Origin: DASRIA01 sp963816975 | GTDB lineage: Bacteria; Actinomycetota; Thermoleophilia; Solirubrobacterales; JBBDJG01 | NCBI GenBank assembly: GCA_963816975.1 | Contig: CAWFMD010000001.1 | Coordinates: 271,722 to 335,721 of the forward strand | Direction of reading: 5' to 3' | DNA length: 64,000 nt | In this document: positions 1 through 9,543 of the stretch, one piece after another | Position numbering within the stretch: the stretch's first letter is position 1 | How the letters are laid out: every line of letters starts with the position of its first letter | Position numbers and translations under genes: made by a program | Notes under the pieces: model-generated | Told to the model about the DNA's origin: nothing | Database searches by the model: none | The model's input: only the letters and a program-made list of their open reading frames with translations

Positions 1-1
1 C

Positions 2-343
2 TATGTGCGCTGCGCCGATACCGTCAGGCCGCTGAGCGAGTCGCTCGGCGTCCGTGCGACCGAGGATCCGCTGCTCGGCGAGCGGGGCTTCCCCGGGCAC
101 GAGCACGAGGCCGTGAACCTGATCCGCAAGCTCGGCAGGCCGGGGCGTGCAGCGGTGGCGTGCAGCCAGGGCGGTGTGATCGACGAGCTGGTCGAGCGCC
201 TGGCGGACGCAGACGAGATCGAGGTGGGCGCGCCGTTCAACCTGAAGAAGGGCGGGGTCTGGGCGCTGAGCTTCGACGACCACCGGCTGGTGGGCGCCGA
301 GCGCCTTCCGCCACCCGCGGTGAGCGCCCCCGCAGCCGATTGA
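2..343 (+). CDS. Histidine phosphatase-type domain, C-terminal part (partial)
   Basis: The reading frame is open from the left edge of the window to a TGA at 341-343, so only the last 113 residues are seen. The fragment begins YVRCADTVRPLSESLG, which resembles the R-C-x-x-T-x-x-PL segment of histidine-phosphatase domains such as SixA and the C-terminal half of MutT1-like NUDIX/phosphatase fusions. The segment VACSQGGVIDELV fits the later conserved region of the same fold. The catalytic RHG motif would lie upstream of the window, so activity cannot be judged. It could be a free-standing SixA-like protein or the tail of a MutT1-like protein that sanitises oxidised nucleotides. The family call is fairly good, the exact function is not. 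Confidence 0.6.
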   Translation, partial: YVRCADTVRPLSESLGVRATEDPLLGERGFPGHEHEAVNLIRKLGRPGRAAVACSQGGVIDELVERLADADEIEVGAPFNLKKGGVWALSFDDHRLVGAERLPPPAVSAPAAD

Positions 344-397
344 CCAAGCGCGCGGCGGCGCCTCAAGTCCACGTGCCCAGCAGTCGATGGGCTCCAC

Positions 398-1615
398 ATG
401 GGAAGCGCCCCAGCCGGGCGGTCTCCGCTCGAGACGACTCGCACCCCGCCCGCGGATGGGGCGGGCTTCGCGCTGCGCGGCCTGCTGCCGTTCCTGTTTG
501 CGCTGGCCGCTCCCGTTTGCGCGGGGCTGTGGGCGGGTGCGCCCGCGGTCTTCACGGTCGCAACCGGGGTCGCCGTGATCGTGTGCTGGCGGCTGCACGC
601 AAACGTGCGCCGGGCCGCGGCCGCGACCGAGCTGGCGCTGCGCGCGAGTCAGCACCGCCTGCTCGAGGAGCAGTCCACGCTGCGCCTCGTGGCGGCCGTC
701 ACCCGTGACATCGCCACCAAACCGGACGCGCGATCGAGCATCTGCGCGGCGACCGTGCAGGTCGTCGGATGCAGCTTCGCGGGCCTCTGGGAGCGCAGCG
801 GAGACGACCGGCTGGTGCTGACCGCGTGCGACGGCGCCGACCTGAACGTGGGCGAGATCATCCACCTCGGAAAGGAGCAGTCCGGCGCCGCGATCACGTT
901 CCTCTCGGGCAGCCGCTTCTTCGTCCCGGACACACGCGGCCATCCAGCGGTGTCGCAGCGCATGGTCGAGCTCACGGGAGCGCACTCGGTCCTGTTCGAG
1001 CCGGTCCGCCGGGGCGATCAGGTCGTGGCAGTGCTCGCGCTCTGCTGGACGCGCGCGGTGGCAGCGCTGTCCGCGCGTGAGCAGTCGGCAGTCGCGCTGC
1101 TGGCCGCCGAGACGTCGGTCGCGGTGGAACGCAGCGACATGGTGGCCCAGCTCGCGGCGCTTGCGCGCACCGACCCCCTCACCGGCCTGGCGAACCGGCG
1201 CGTCTGGGAGGAGCGCCTACCGCTCGAGATCGCGCGCGCGCGACGCAGCGGCGAGTCGCTCTCGCTGCTGGTCATCGACCTCGACGGCTTCAAGGAGATC
1301 AACGATCGCGGCGGTCATCAGTCCGGAGACCGGGTGCTGAAGGAGGTTGCCGCTTCCTGGCGCGGTGTGGTCCGTTCCTCGGACCATCTGGCGCGGATCG
1401 GCGGCGACGAGTTCGTCGTGCTGCTGCCGGCATGTCGCGCCGCCGCCGCGGCCGGGCTCGCGGATCGCCTGCGCGACGTGATGCCGGACGATCTGACGTG
1501 CTCCGTCGGAGCGGTGGAATGGGCGGGCGACGACGCCGAGGAGTTTCTGGCCCGCGGAGACGCCGCGCTTTACGCCGCGAAGGCGGAGGGGCGCGACCGC
1601 ACCACGGTGCGGTAG
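398..1615 (+). CDS. Membrane GAF-GGDEF diguanylate cyclase
   Basis: This 405-residue protein probably makes cyclic di-GMP from two GTP at the membrane. Residues about 30-70 form a hydrophobic hairpin, followed by a short helical linker, a GAF-like sensory domain (about 95-235) and a C-terminal GGDEF domain. The signature GGDEF is at residues 335-339. An RSSD sequence lies five residues before it, matching the RxxD product-inhibition site of active cyclases. The start is the ATG at 398; I see no clear Shine-Dalgarno sequence, and an in-frame alternative further in is possible. It converges on phoU with a three-base gap. The ligand of the GAF domain is unknown. Confidence 0.85.
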   Translation: MGSAPAGRSPLETTRTPPADGAGFALRGLLPFLFALAAPVCAGLWAGAPAVFTVATGVAVIVCWRLHANVRRAAAATELALRASQHRLLEEQSTLRLVAAVTRDIATKPDARSSICAATVQVVGCSFAGLWERSGDDRLVLTACDGADLNVGEIIHLGKEQSGAAITFLSGSRFFVPDTRGHPAVSQRMVELTGAHSVLFEPVRRGDQVVAVLALCWTRAVAALSAREQSAVALLAAETSVAVERSDMVAQLAALARTDPLTGLANRRVWEERLPLEIARARRSGESLSLLVIDLDGFKEINDRGGHQSGDRVLKEVAASWRGVVRSSDHLARIGGDEFVVLLPACRAAAAAGLADRLRDVMPDDLTCSVGAVEWAGDDAEEFLARGDAALYAAKAEGRDRTTVR

Positions 1616-1618
1616 CGG

Positions 1619-2314
1619 CTACGCAGCTACTCCGCCGGGCCGCGAGGCATCGGTGAACTCGCGGAACTCACCCGAGATCACGAAGGCGATCTGCTCGCCG
1701 ATGTCGACGGTGTGATCGCCGATGCGCTCGATGTAGCGGGCGATCAGCATCACGTGCGCGGCCCACTCACGGGAATGTGGATCGCTGCCCCCGGCCTCGA
1801 CCGCCTCCTGGAAGATCTGGCGGTTGAGCGAGTCGATCACGTCGTCCTGGCTGACGAGATTCTCGGCCAGGTTCACGTTGCGCTGCTCGAACGCGATCTG
1901 GGCCTGCTTGAGCTGGTCGCGGGCCTGGTTGCCCGCTGCCTCGAGCTTCGGCATGATCTCGCCGATCTCGCTTGGCGCCTCGCCCATCAGCGGCACGAGC
2001 TTTGCGATGTTGACGGCCAGGTCACCGACGCGCTCGATGTGCATGATCGTGTGCAGCAGCGCCGCCACGAGCCGCAGGTCACTGGCCACCGGGCTCTGCC
2101 GTGCGAGCAGGCTGAGGATGCCCTGGTGCACGTCGAGGTAGCGGCCGTCGATGCGGTCGTCGCCCTCGATCACCATCACGGCCAGCTCGGTGTCGCGGTT
2201 GATGACCGCCTCGATGGCCTGGTCGAGCGCCGCGCCCGCGAGGTCGATGGTGGACAGCGCCTCCTCTTCCAGCTCGCGCAGCTGCTCGTGGAACTCGATC
2301 CGGACCTCGGCCAC
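1619..2314 (-). CDS. phoU: Phosphate transport system regulator PhoU
   Basis: PhoU links the state of the Pst phosphate transporter to the Pho two-component system and to phosphate homeostasis. The 231-residue product has the expected duplicated helical-bundle architecture, with the two metal-binding-type motifs E/D-x-x-x-D around ERVGDLAVNIAK and ERIGDHTVDIGE. The length is normal for the family. Translation starts at a GTG at 2314 that shares its first base with the TAG stop of pstB, so the two are translationally coupled. It is the last gene of the pstSCAB-phoU operon. Confidence 0.95.
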   Translation of the reverse strand: MAEVRIEFHEQLRELEEEALSTIDLAGAALDQAIEAVINRDTELAVMVIEGDDRIDGRYLDVHQGILSLLARQSPVASDLRLVAALLHTIMHIERVGDLAVNIAKLVPLMGEAPSEIGEIMPKLEAAGNQARDQLKQAQIAFEQRNVNLAENLVSQDDVIDSLNRQIFQEAVEAGGSDPHSREWAAHVMLIARYIERIGDHTVDIGEQIAFVISGEFREFTDASRPGGVAA

Positions 2315-3213
2315 TAACCCACTCTCCCCGTCACGTACTCCTCCGTGCGCTTGTTGTCGGGGTTCGTGAAGATCTTGTCGGTCTCGGCGTACTCGACGAT
2401 GTGGCCGATCGTCACATCTCCGTCACGCACCTCGGGCATCAACACGGCGGTCATGTCCGAGACGCGCGCCGCCTGCTGCATGTTGTGCGTGACGATCACG
2501 ATCGAGTACCGGTCCTTCAGCTCCAGCATCAGGTCCTCGATCTTGGCGGTGGCGATCGGGTCGAGCGCCGAGCACGGCTCGTCCATCAGGATCACATCGG
2601 GCTCCACCGCGAGGCAGCGCGCGATGCACAGGCGCTGCTGCTGTCCGCCGGACAGCTGGTACGCGTTCTCCTTGAGACGGTCCTTGACCTCGTCCCACAA
2701 GGCGGCGCGGGTCAGCGCGCGCTCCACGATCGCGTCCATGTCGCCTGGCATGCCGATCACCCTGGGACCGAAGGCGATGTTGTCGTAGATCGACTTCGGG
2801 AACGGGTTGGGCTTTTGGAAGACCATGCCGATCAGCTTGCGCACCTCGACGGGATCGACGCCGGTGCCGTACAGGTCCTGTCCGTGGTACAGGATCGACC
2901 CGTCCACGGTGGCGCCGGTGATCAGGTCGTTCATGCGGTTGAAGCAGCGGATCAGGGTGCTCTTGCCACAGCCGGACGGTCCGATCAGCGCGGTGATCCG
3001 GTTGCGCCCGATGTCGAGGGTGATGTTGCGCACGGCCGGCGTGCCGTTGTACGCGACCCCGACCTCGCGGACCTCGAAGATCGGCTCGGCGCGGCCCAGC
3101 GGCTGGTCCCCGCGCCTGCGGGTCTCGATGTGGGTGGTCGGATGGTCCTCGCGCTTGGACACCTGGTGTGCGGTCTGCTCCTGGGGTGGTTCGGTCATCT
3201 GTTCAGTCGGCAT
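2314..3213 (-). CDS. pstB: Phosphate ABC transporter ATP-binding protein PstB
   Basis: PstB is the ATPase that powers the Pst phosphate importer. The product shows Walker A GPSGCGKST, the ABC signature LSGGQQQR, Walker B VILMDEP and the switch His in VTHNMQQ. I place the start at ATG 3213 because AGGTGG lies five bases upstream and the start then falls just after the pstA stop, giving 299 residues. An in-frame ATG at 3249 would add 12 residues and overlap pstA by 34 bases. The first roughly 45 residues are a charged extension not needed for the ABC fold. Confidence 0.95.
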   Translation of the reverse strand: MPTEQMTEPPQEQTAHQVSKREDHPTTHIETRRRGDQPLGRAEPIFEVREVGVAYNGTPAVRNITLDIGRNRITALIGPSGCGKSTLIRCFNRMNDLITGATVDGSILYHGQDLYGTGVDPVEVRKLIGMVFQKPNPFPKSIYDNIAFGPRVIGMPGDMDAIVERALTRAALWDEVKDRLKENAYQLSGGQQQRLCIARCLAVEPDVILMDEPCSALDPIATAKIEDLMLELKDRYSIVIVTHNMQQAARVSDMTAVLMPEVRDGDVTIGHIVEYAETDKIFTNPDNKRTEEYVTGRVG

Positions 3214-3215
3214 CT

Positions 3216-4139
3216 TTACCACCTGCGTTGATACTTGTTCCTCAGCCATATGGCAAAGGCGTTCATTGTCAGCAGCAGAGCCAGCAGCACCAGGATCGCC
3301 GCGGCGGCCAGGAGCTTGAAGTCCGTTTGCGGCCGGGTCGTCCAGTTGAAGATCTGGATGGGCAGCGCCGTGAACTGGTCGGTCAACCCCGAGGGGTTGA
3401 ACGGGACGAACACGATCGCGCCGATCAGGATCAGCGGCGCCGTCTCGCCGATTGCGCGGGACAGCGCGAGGATCGAGCCCGTCGCGATCCCGGGGATCGC
3501 GGAAGGCAGCACCTGCCGCCAGATCGTCTGCCAGCGCGTCGCGCCGAGCGCGAGCGCGCCCTCGCGGATCGAGGGCGGCACCGCGCGGATGGCCTCGCGC
3601 GAGGCGATGATCACGATCGGCAGCACGAGCAGCGCCAGGGTGAGCGCGCCGGCCAGCAGCGCGCGGCCCAGCCCGATCGGCCCTCGCACCAGGAACGCCA
3701 GCCCCAGGATCCCGTACACGATCGAGGGCACGGCAGCGAGGTTCTGGATGTTGAGCTCGATCGCGCGGTTCCACCAGCGCTGGCGATCGGCGTACTCCTC
3801 CAGGTAGAGGGCGGCGCCCACCCCGATCGGGACGGTGATCAGCGCCACCAGGACCATCAGGTAGATGGTGCCCACCAGCGGCGACTGGATCCCGGCCCGG
3901 CTCGGCAGCGAGGACGGGAACGATGTCACGAAGTCCCAGCTGAGCTTCCCGAGGCCGTCCGAGGCCACCGTGATCAGGAGGATGATCAGGGTCGCGAAAC
4001 CGATCAGCAAGCTGAAGATCAGCACGCCCTTGAACATGGCCCCCGTCACACGGTCGCGCTGGGAGGCGGCGCCCACGAACCGCGCGCCGCCGTCCCCGGG
4101 AGCCGGGGCCGGCTGATACCGGAATCCGCCGAAGGTCAC
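3216..4139 (-). CDS. pstA: Phosphate ABC transporter permease PstA
   Basis: This is the second membrane subunit of the Pst importer, 307 residues with about six transmembrane segments. The conserved binding-protein-dependent transport signature, which contacts PstB, is visible as EGALALGATRWQTIWRQVLP. The N-terminal 30 residues are polar and Pro/Gly-rich. It starts at GTG 4139, which overlaps the TGA stop of pstC in a GTGA arrangement, so translational coupling is likely. It is followed closely by pstB. Confidence 0.95.
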   Translation of the reverse strand: MTFGGFRYQPAPAPGDGGARFVGAASQRDRVTGAMFKGVLIFSLLIGFATLIILLITVASDGLGKLSWDFVTSFPSSLPSRAGIQSPLVGTIYLMVLVALITVPIGVGAALYLEEYADRQRWWNRAIELNIQNLAAVPSIVYGILGLAFLVRGPIGLGRALLAGALTLALLVLPIVIIASREAIRAVPPSIREGALALGATRWQTIWRQVLPSAIPGIATGSILALSRAIGETAPLILIGAIVFVPFNPSGLTDQFTALPIQIFNWTTRPQTDFKLLAAAAILVLLALLLTMNAFAIWLRNKYQRRW

Positions 4140-5083
4140 TCGTACACCTCGCGGTACTTGCGCACCAGCCGGATGCTGACCACGTTCATGAGCAGCGTCG
4201 CGACGAACAGCGTGGCGCCGACGGCAAAGATCGTCTTGTACTCGACGCTGCCGGTCGGTACGTCACCGATGCCGACCTGCGCGATGTATGCGGTCATCGT
4301 CTGGATCGACTCCAGCGGATTGAACGTCAGCTTCGCCTGCTGACCGGCCGCGATCGCGACGATCATGGTCTCCCCGACGGCGCGCGAGACTCCCAGCACG
4401 AACGAGGCCACGATTCCCGACAAGGCGGCGGGCACCACGACGCGGGTGGAGACCTGCAGCTTCGAGGCGCCCAGCCCGTACGCCCCTTCACGCAGCGACA
4501 TGGGCACGGCCGCCATCGCGTCGTCGGACAGTGACGCGACCGTGGGCAGGATCATCACGCCCATCACGAGACCGGCGGCCAGGGCGTTGAACACCGTCAC
4601 GTCGATGCCGATGTCCTGCAGGAACGGCGTGACCGCGGTCAGCGCGAAGTACCCATAGACCACGGTGGGAATGCCGGCGAGCACCTCGAGCGCGGGCTTC
4701 AGCCAGCGCCGGGCGGCCGGGCTGGCGTACTCCGACATGTAGATGGCGGCGCCCAACCCGAACGGGATTGCGACCAGGCAGGCCCACAGCGTCGTGCTCA
4801 GCGTCCCGGCGACCAGCGGCAGGACGCCGAAGCTGGAGGGCGTGAACAGCGGGGACCACTCCGTGCCGGTGAAGAACTCCCCGAGGCTCACTTGCTGGAA
4901 GAACTCGATCGCCGGTTGTGCCAGCGCGATCACGATGCCGATCGTGGTGAGGACCGATACGGCGGCGCACGCCAGCAGCACGTACTTGATCGCGCGCTCG
5001 CCGTAGCGGGACCGCGAAACCGTCAGCCGGCGCGCAGGTGGCGCGCCGGCTGACGGTGCCTGGGCTGTGGTCGCAGCCTCCAA
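4136..5083 (-). CDS. pstC: Phosphate ABC transporter permease PstC
   Basis: This is the first membrane subunit of the Pst phosphate importer, 315 residues, with an N-terminal cytoplasmic tail rich in Ala/Pro followed by about six membrane segments. The transport-signature loop reads EGAYGLGASKLQVSTRVVVP. I use the TTG at 5083, which has AGGA six bases upstream and lies just after the pstS stop. A later start would also leave the membrane domain intact. It overlaps pstA by four bases. Confidence 0.93.
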   Translation of the reverse strand: MEAATTAQAPSAGAPPARRLTVSRSRYGERAIKYVLLACAAVSVLTTIGIVIALAQPAIEFFQQVSLGEFFTGTEWSPLFTPSSFGVLPLVAGTLSTTLWACLVAIPFGLGAAIYMSEYASPAARRWLKPALEVLAGIPTVVYGYFALTAVTPFLQDIGIDVTVFNALAAGLVMGVMILPTVASLSDDAMAAVPMSLREGAYGLGASKLQVSTRVVVPAALSGIVASFVLGVSRAVGETMIVAIAAGQQAKLTFNPLESIQTMTAYIAQVGIGDVPTGSVEYKTIFAVGATLFVATLLMNVVSIRLVRKYREVYE

Positions 5084-5091
5084 CTGTGGTC

Positions 5092-6030
<939 letters not shown>

Positions 6031-6119
6031 GCGCGCCCTCCTTTTGTCGTTTGACTCGTACACGCCATGCCAGGGTGGCGGGACGTCGAGAGAGGCTGGT
6101 TAAGACCGCGTGTCCGGCA

Positions 6120-6141
6120 TGTGAAAATCCTGTGAAACGAC
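6120..6141. promoter_or_regulatory. Pho-box-like direct repeat
   Basis: TGTGAAA occurs at 6120-6126 and again at 6131-6137, an exact 11-base period, in the divergent region between pstS and a PhoB-type regulator. Seven conserved bases plus four spacers is the unit length known for PhoB/PhoP sites. On the minus strand the units read TTTCACA, close to the actinobacterial GTTCACC-type unit. Binding is inferred. Confidence 0.6.
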
Positions 6142-6174
6142 AATCCGCAGCAGGTTTGCCGGCAGATCCGCCTC

Positions 6175-6180
6175 TAGACT
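6175..6180 (+). promoter_or_regulatory. -10 element, leaderless start of response regulator
   Basis: TAGACT is followed by seven bases and then the GTG at 6188, the spacing expected when transcription begins at the start codon. No Shine-Dalgarno sequence precedes the GTG. Confidence 0.45.
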
Positions 6181-6187
6181 GGCCCCA

Positions 6188-6997
6188 GTGGAACCGCTCG
6201 AAAGCGTTCCGATGGGTAACTCCGACGCGGCGCCGCCCAGCGCGGCTCCCGCGGCTGTCCGGCTCGCGATCATCGACTCGGACAGCGGGTTCGTGCGCGT
6301 CCTGGCCAAGCGGATCGGCGCCGTCGGCTGGCGGGCGCAGGTGCTCGGCAGCGCACCGCCGATCGAAGAGGTGCAGGCGATGCGCCAGCACGCAATCGTG
6401 ATCGACACCGCGATGCTGGGCTCGGAGGCGTGGACGTACCTCGGGCGCCTGTGCGCATCCTCCGCCAGCCAGGCGATCGTGGTCTGTACGGGCCCCACCT
6501 CCGTCGCCCAGCGAGTGCGCGGGCTGCGACTGGGCGCGGACGACTGGGTGACCAAGCCGTGTCACCCCGAGGAGGTGCTGGCGCGGGTCGAGGGCGCGCT
6601 GCGCGCGCGCCAGGCCGGCGCCACGACGGCCGAGTCCACGGCCCCGGTGGTGGCGGGCGAGCTGGAGATCCGGCCCGACATGTTCGAGGCCTTCGTGGGC
6701 GGGCGGTCCCTTGGCCTGACCCGCAGGGAGTTCGAGCTGCTTGTGCTGCTGGCGGGCTCGCAGGGTCGCGTGATCCCGCGCGAGCGGATCTATGAGCGGG
6801 TGTGGGGCTACCAGATGGCTCACGGCGACCGCTCCGTCGACGTGTTCGTGCGCAAGCTGCGGCGCAAGCTCGAGGCTGCGTCGCCCGGCTGGCGGTACGT
6901 GCACACGCATTTCGGGGTCGGGTACCGGTTCGACGCGCACGAGGCCGACGCCGAGCCGGAGCCGCCCGCGCCCTCTGCTAGCTTGCCACCGGCCTGA
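6188..6997 (+). CDS. PhoB/OmpR-family response regulator
   Basis: This 269-residue DNA-binding response regulator probably controls the neighbouring phosphate genes. The receiver domain (about 24-140) keeps an acidic pocket, a phosphorylatable Asp at residue 73 and the conserved Lys at 123 in VTKP. The C-terminal winged helix (about 150-250) ends with the typical GVGYRF. The start is the GTG at 6188, supported by TAGACT seven bases upstream; an ATG at 6212 is the alternative. No histidine kinase gene is adjacent. The divergent pst operon, the Pho-box-like repeat and the downstream PiT genes argue for a PhoP/PhoB role. Confidence 0.85.
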   Translation: MEPLESVPMGNSDAAPPSAAPAAVRLAIIDSDSGFVRVLAKRIGAVGWRAQVLGSAPPIEEVQAMRQHAIVIDTAMLGSEAWTYLGRLCASSASQAIVVCTGPTSVAQRVRGLRLGADDWVTKPCHPEEVLARVEGALRARQAGATTAESTAPVVAGELEIRPDMFEAFVGGRSLGLTRREFELLVLLAGSQGRVIPRERIYERVWGYQMAHGDRSVDVFVRKLRRKLEAASPGWRYVHTHFGVGYRFDAHEADAEPEPPAPSASLPPA

Positions 6998-7022
6998 GGG
7001 TTACCCCCCGCGGCTGCCGCCG

Positions 7023-7643
7023 ATGGCCCGACTCAGCCTCGTTCCAAAAGACCGCGAATTCTTCCGCCTGTTCGACGAGGCGGGAGCCAACATCCTGCGC
7101 GCCGCGCAGCTGCTGGACCAGCTGATGAAGTCGTGGCCCGAGGCCGGCGGGCTGGGCCGGGACATCCTGATCTGCGAGCAGGAAGGCGACCGGATCACCC
7201 ACGACATCATCCACCGTCTGAACAGCACGTCGGTGACACCCATCGACCGCGAGGACATCTTCTCGCTCGCGTCCGCGCTGGACGACGTGGTCGACTTCAC
7301 GGAGGAGGCCGCCGACTTCATGGGCCTCTACAACATCGAGGCCCCGATGGAGCAGGCGCAGCTGCTCACCCGCATCCTCGAGGAAGCTTGCCGCAACATT
7401 GCGCAGGCCCTCACCCGGTTGCGTGGGTTCCAGGACATCAACCACTATCTGGTCGAAGTCAACAGGCTCGAGAACGAGGGCGACCGGATCACGCGCGAGG
7501 CGCTGGCCTCGCTGTTCAAGGGCGGCATCGATCCGATGGTCGTGATTCGCTGGAAGGACATCTTCGACCGCCTCGAAGATGCGATCGACTCCTGTGAGAA
7601 GGTCGCCAACATTCTCGAGGGCATCGTCGTGAAGCACACCTGA
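7023..7643 (+). CDS. DUF47 family protein, PiT-associated
   Basis: The 206-residue all-helical protein belongs to the DUF47/PhoU-like family, whose members are often encoded with PiT phosphate permeases and are thought to regulate them. The sequence shows the repeated E/D-rich helical motifs seen in PhoU, for example CEQEGDRITHDII and LENEGDRITREAL, which suggest metal binding. It starts at ATG 7023, 25 bases after the response regulator stop, and lies 61 bases upstream of the permease gene, so the three probably form an operon. Its biochemical action is not established. Confidence 0.9.
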   Translation: MARLSLVPKDREFFRLFDEAGANILRAAQLLDQLMKSWPEAGGLGRDILICEQEGDRITHDIIHRLNSTSVTPIDREDIFSLASALDDVVDFTEEAADFMGLYNIEAPMEQAQLLTRILEEACRNIAQALTRLRGFQDINHYLVEVNRLENEGDRITREALASLFKGGIDPMVVIRWKDIFDRLEDAIDSCEKVANILEGIVVKHT

Positions 7644-7704
7644 GCGCCGCGTCCCGGGTCACCGGGAGCGCGATCGGGCATAACACACATTCGAAGAGAG
7701 GGCA

Positions 7705-8838
7705 ATGGACAGCGACCTTGTGCTTGTCATCGTCGTCGTGACCGCGCTCGCGTTCGACTTCACGAACGGGTTCCACGACACCGCGAACGTGGTCGCGACA
7801 GGGATCTCCACTCGCGCCGTTCCGCCCCGCGTGGCGGTCGCGGGTGCCGCCGTGCTCAACTTCGTGGGGGCGTTCATCTCGCTGGAGGTGGCCGCCACGG
7901 TCGCGAAGGGAATCGTGGACGCCGATCTGATCACGCCCACGATCGTGTTCGCCGGCCTGATCGGAGCGATCGCGTGGAACCTGATCACCTGGTGGTACGG
8001 GCTGCCCTCCAGCTCCTCGCACGCCCTGATCGGCGGCGTGGTCGGCGCCGCGCTGGTCGCCGGAGGCACGGGGGCGGTGATCGGTGACGGGCTGGTCGGG
8101 AAGGTGATGATCCCGGCTCTGATCGCGCCGACCCTGGCGTTCGTGGCCGCGGGGCTCGCGATCCTCTGCGCGTACTCGATCATCGGCCGGTTGCGCCCCG
8201 CGGCGGTGAACCGCGGGTTCCGGTCAGGGCAGATCATCTCGGGCGGTCTGCTGGCCCTCTCGCACGGCACCAACGACGCGCAGAAGACGATGGGGATCAT
8301 CACGCTGGCGCTGATCGCGAACGGGAACATCGCCGCGGACGACTTCCACGTCCCGACCTGGGTCGTGATCGCATCGGCGACCGCGATTGCGCTCGGCACT
8401 TACGCCGGCGGCTGGCGCATCATCCGCACGCTCGGCACCCGCATCATCAAGATGGATCCTGCCCAAGGATTCGCCGCGCAGAGTGCGGGCGCAACAGTGA
8501 TCCTCGCCTCGTCGCACTTCGGCTACCCGCTCTCCACGACGCACACCATCTCGGGCGCAGTGATGGGTGCGGGTGCCGCGAAGCGGCTTTCGGCAGTGCG
8601 CTGGGGCGTGGCCGGCAACATCGTGATGGCCTGGCTGCTCACGGTCCCGGCCGCAGGGGCGATCGGTGGCCTGGCCTACGGGGTCACGCGGATATTCGGC
8701 ACCGGTGCGCTCGGGCCGGTCGTCGTGTCGGTGCTCGCGATCGGCCTGATCGCAGCGATCTTCGGCCACCGCGCCCAGACGGTGATGGAGGCTGCCGCGC
8801 CGGCGCCGCGGGCCGACCTCAGTGAGTCCCCGTCGTGA
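7705..8838 (+). CDS. pit: PiT-family inorganic phosphate permease
   Basis: This is a low-affinity inorganic phosphate (metal-phosphate) symporter of 377 residues with about ten membrane segments. The two family signature repeats are clear: FTNGFHDTANVVATGIST near the N-terminus and SHGTNDAQKTMGI in the second half. A Shine-Dalgarno-like AGAGAGGG precedes ATG 7705. It follows the DUF47 gene and overlaps the next small gene by four bases (GTGA). Together with pstSCAB it gives the cell both low- and high-affinity uptake from one locus. Confidence 0.95.
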   Translation: MDSDLVLVIVVVTALAFDFTNGFHDTANVVATGISTRAVPPRVAVAGAAVLNFVGAFISLEVAATVAKGIVDADLITPTIVFAGLIGAIAWNLITWWYGLPSSSSHALIGGVVGAALVAGGTGAVIGDGLVGKVMIPALIAPTLAFVAAGLAILCAYSIIGRLRPAAVNRGFRSGQIISGGLLALSHGTNDAQKTMGIITLALIANGNIAADDFHVPTWVVIASATAIALGTYAGGWRIIRTLGTRIIKMDPAQGFAAQSAGATVILASSHFGYPLSTTHTISGAVMGAGAAKRLSAVRWGVAGNIVMAWLLTVPAAGAIGGLAYGVTRIFGTGALGPVVVSVLAIGLIAAIFGHRAQTVMEAAAPAPRADLSESPS

Positions 8839-9077
8839 TCCTCGCCACCGTGGTCGACTGGGAGGCTCTGCTCGACGTCGTCCTGGCATCGCTGGTCGCG
8901 GTGATCGGGGTGACGATCATGTTCTCGCTCGCGATCTACGGAGCGACTCGCTTCGCGGAGGTGCGGCGCGAGTATCACGGCGCCGGGGCGGTCGGCTATG
9001 CGGCGCTGACGGCCGTCGGCCTCGCCGTCACGGCGGCCGCCGTGGCCTTTGGGCTCTTCGAGATGCTCTCGAAGTAG
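8835..9077 (+). CDS. Small membrane protein, PiT-coupled
   Basis: The 80-residue product has two hydrophobic segments (about 14-38 and 53-76) separated by a short charged loop. It starts with GTG 8835 inside the pit stop codon, so it is translationally coupled to the permease. I do not recognise the family. Its position suggests a small partner of the permease, but nothing in the sequence proves that. Confidence 0.65.
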   Translation: MILATVVDWEALLDVVLASLVAVIGVTIMFSLAIYGATRFAEVRREYHGAGAVGYAALTAVGLAVTAAAVAFGLFEMLSK

Positions 9078-9091
9078 GCGGCGGCGCGGCC

Positions 9092-9097
9092 TACAAT
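9092..9097 (+). promoter_or_regulatory. -10 element, leaderless start of small membrane gene
   Basis: TACAAT lies seven bases before the GTG at 9105 with no Shine-Dalgarno sequence between them, which fits leaderless transcription. Confidence 0.45.
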
Positions 9098-9104
9098 CCC
9101 CGTA

Positions 9105-9467
9105 GTGGAAGCCAAGACGCTCCGCAACATCGGGATCATCGCCGTGGTGGCGCTCGCGATCGCGTTCGTCCCCGGCGGGAACGACACCGCCGTGCTGGCG
9201 CTCGCGATCCTTTCGCTGGCCTTCATCGCGGCGATCGGGTTCCTCGGGTATCGCCTGTACATGGAGAACAAGTTCACGCTCTGGAGCATGAGCGAGCGCC
9301 ACCGCGCACAGCTTTACGCGGGGATCGCGGTCGCGTTCATGACCCTCACCGCCACCGATCGACTGCTCGACAGCGGGATCGGGCTGGTGCTCTGGGTGGC
9401 GCTGCTCGCCGGTTCGGTGCTCGCGGTCTACAACGCCTGGGTCGAGTCGCGCCGCTACAGCATCTAG
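9105..9467 (+). CDS. Four-helix membrane protein of unknown function
   Basis: The 120-residue protein is mostly hydrophobic, with about four membrane segments (6-24, 29-47, 66-82, 88-108) and a basic loop MSERHRAQLYAG in the middle. The GTG start is supported by TACAAT seven bases upstream. It does not overlap the preceding gene and seems to have its own promoter. I do not recognise the family. Confidence 0.6.
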   Translation: MEAKTLRNIGIIAVVALAIAFVPGGNDTAVLALAILSLAFIAAIGFLGYRLYMENKFTLWSMSERHRAQLYAGIAVAFMTLTATDRLLDSGIGLVLWVALLAGSVLAVYNAWVESRRYSI

Positions 9468-9543
9468 GCAAACCGGACCGAATCTCTTGACTCCGCGGTG
9501 GTGAGGCTGCACGCCGCCGCATCTAGCCTGCTGTGCCGAAAGG

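Noticed and set aside
2314..3774. Extended pstB starting at 3774
   Set aside because: The upstream part is antigenic-looking Arg/Asp-rich frame overlap of pstA; the start at 3213 has a good ribosome site.
6031..6063. PstS start at GTG 6063
   Set aside because: AAGGAGG lies inside this extension and points to GTG 6030, which begins directly with the lipoprotein signal.
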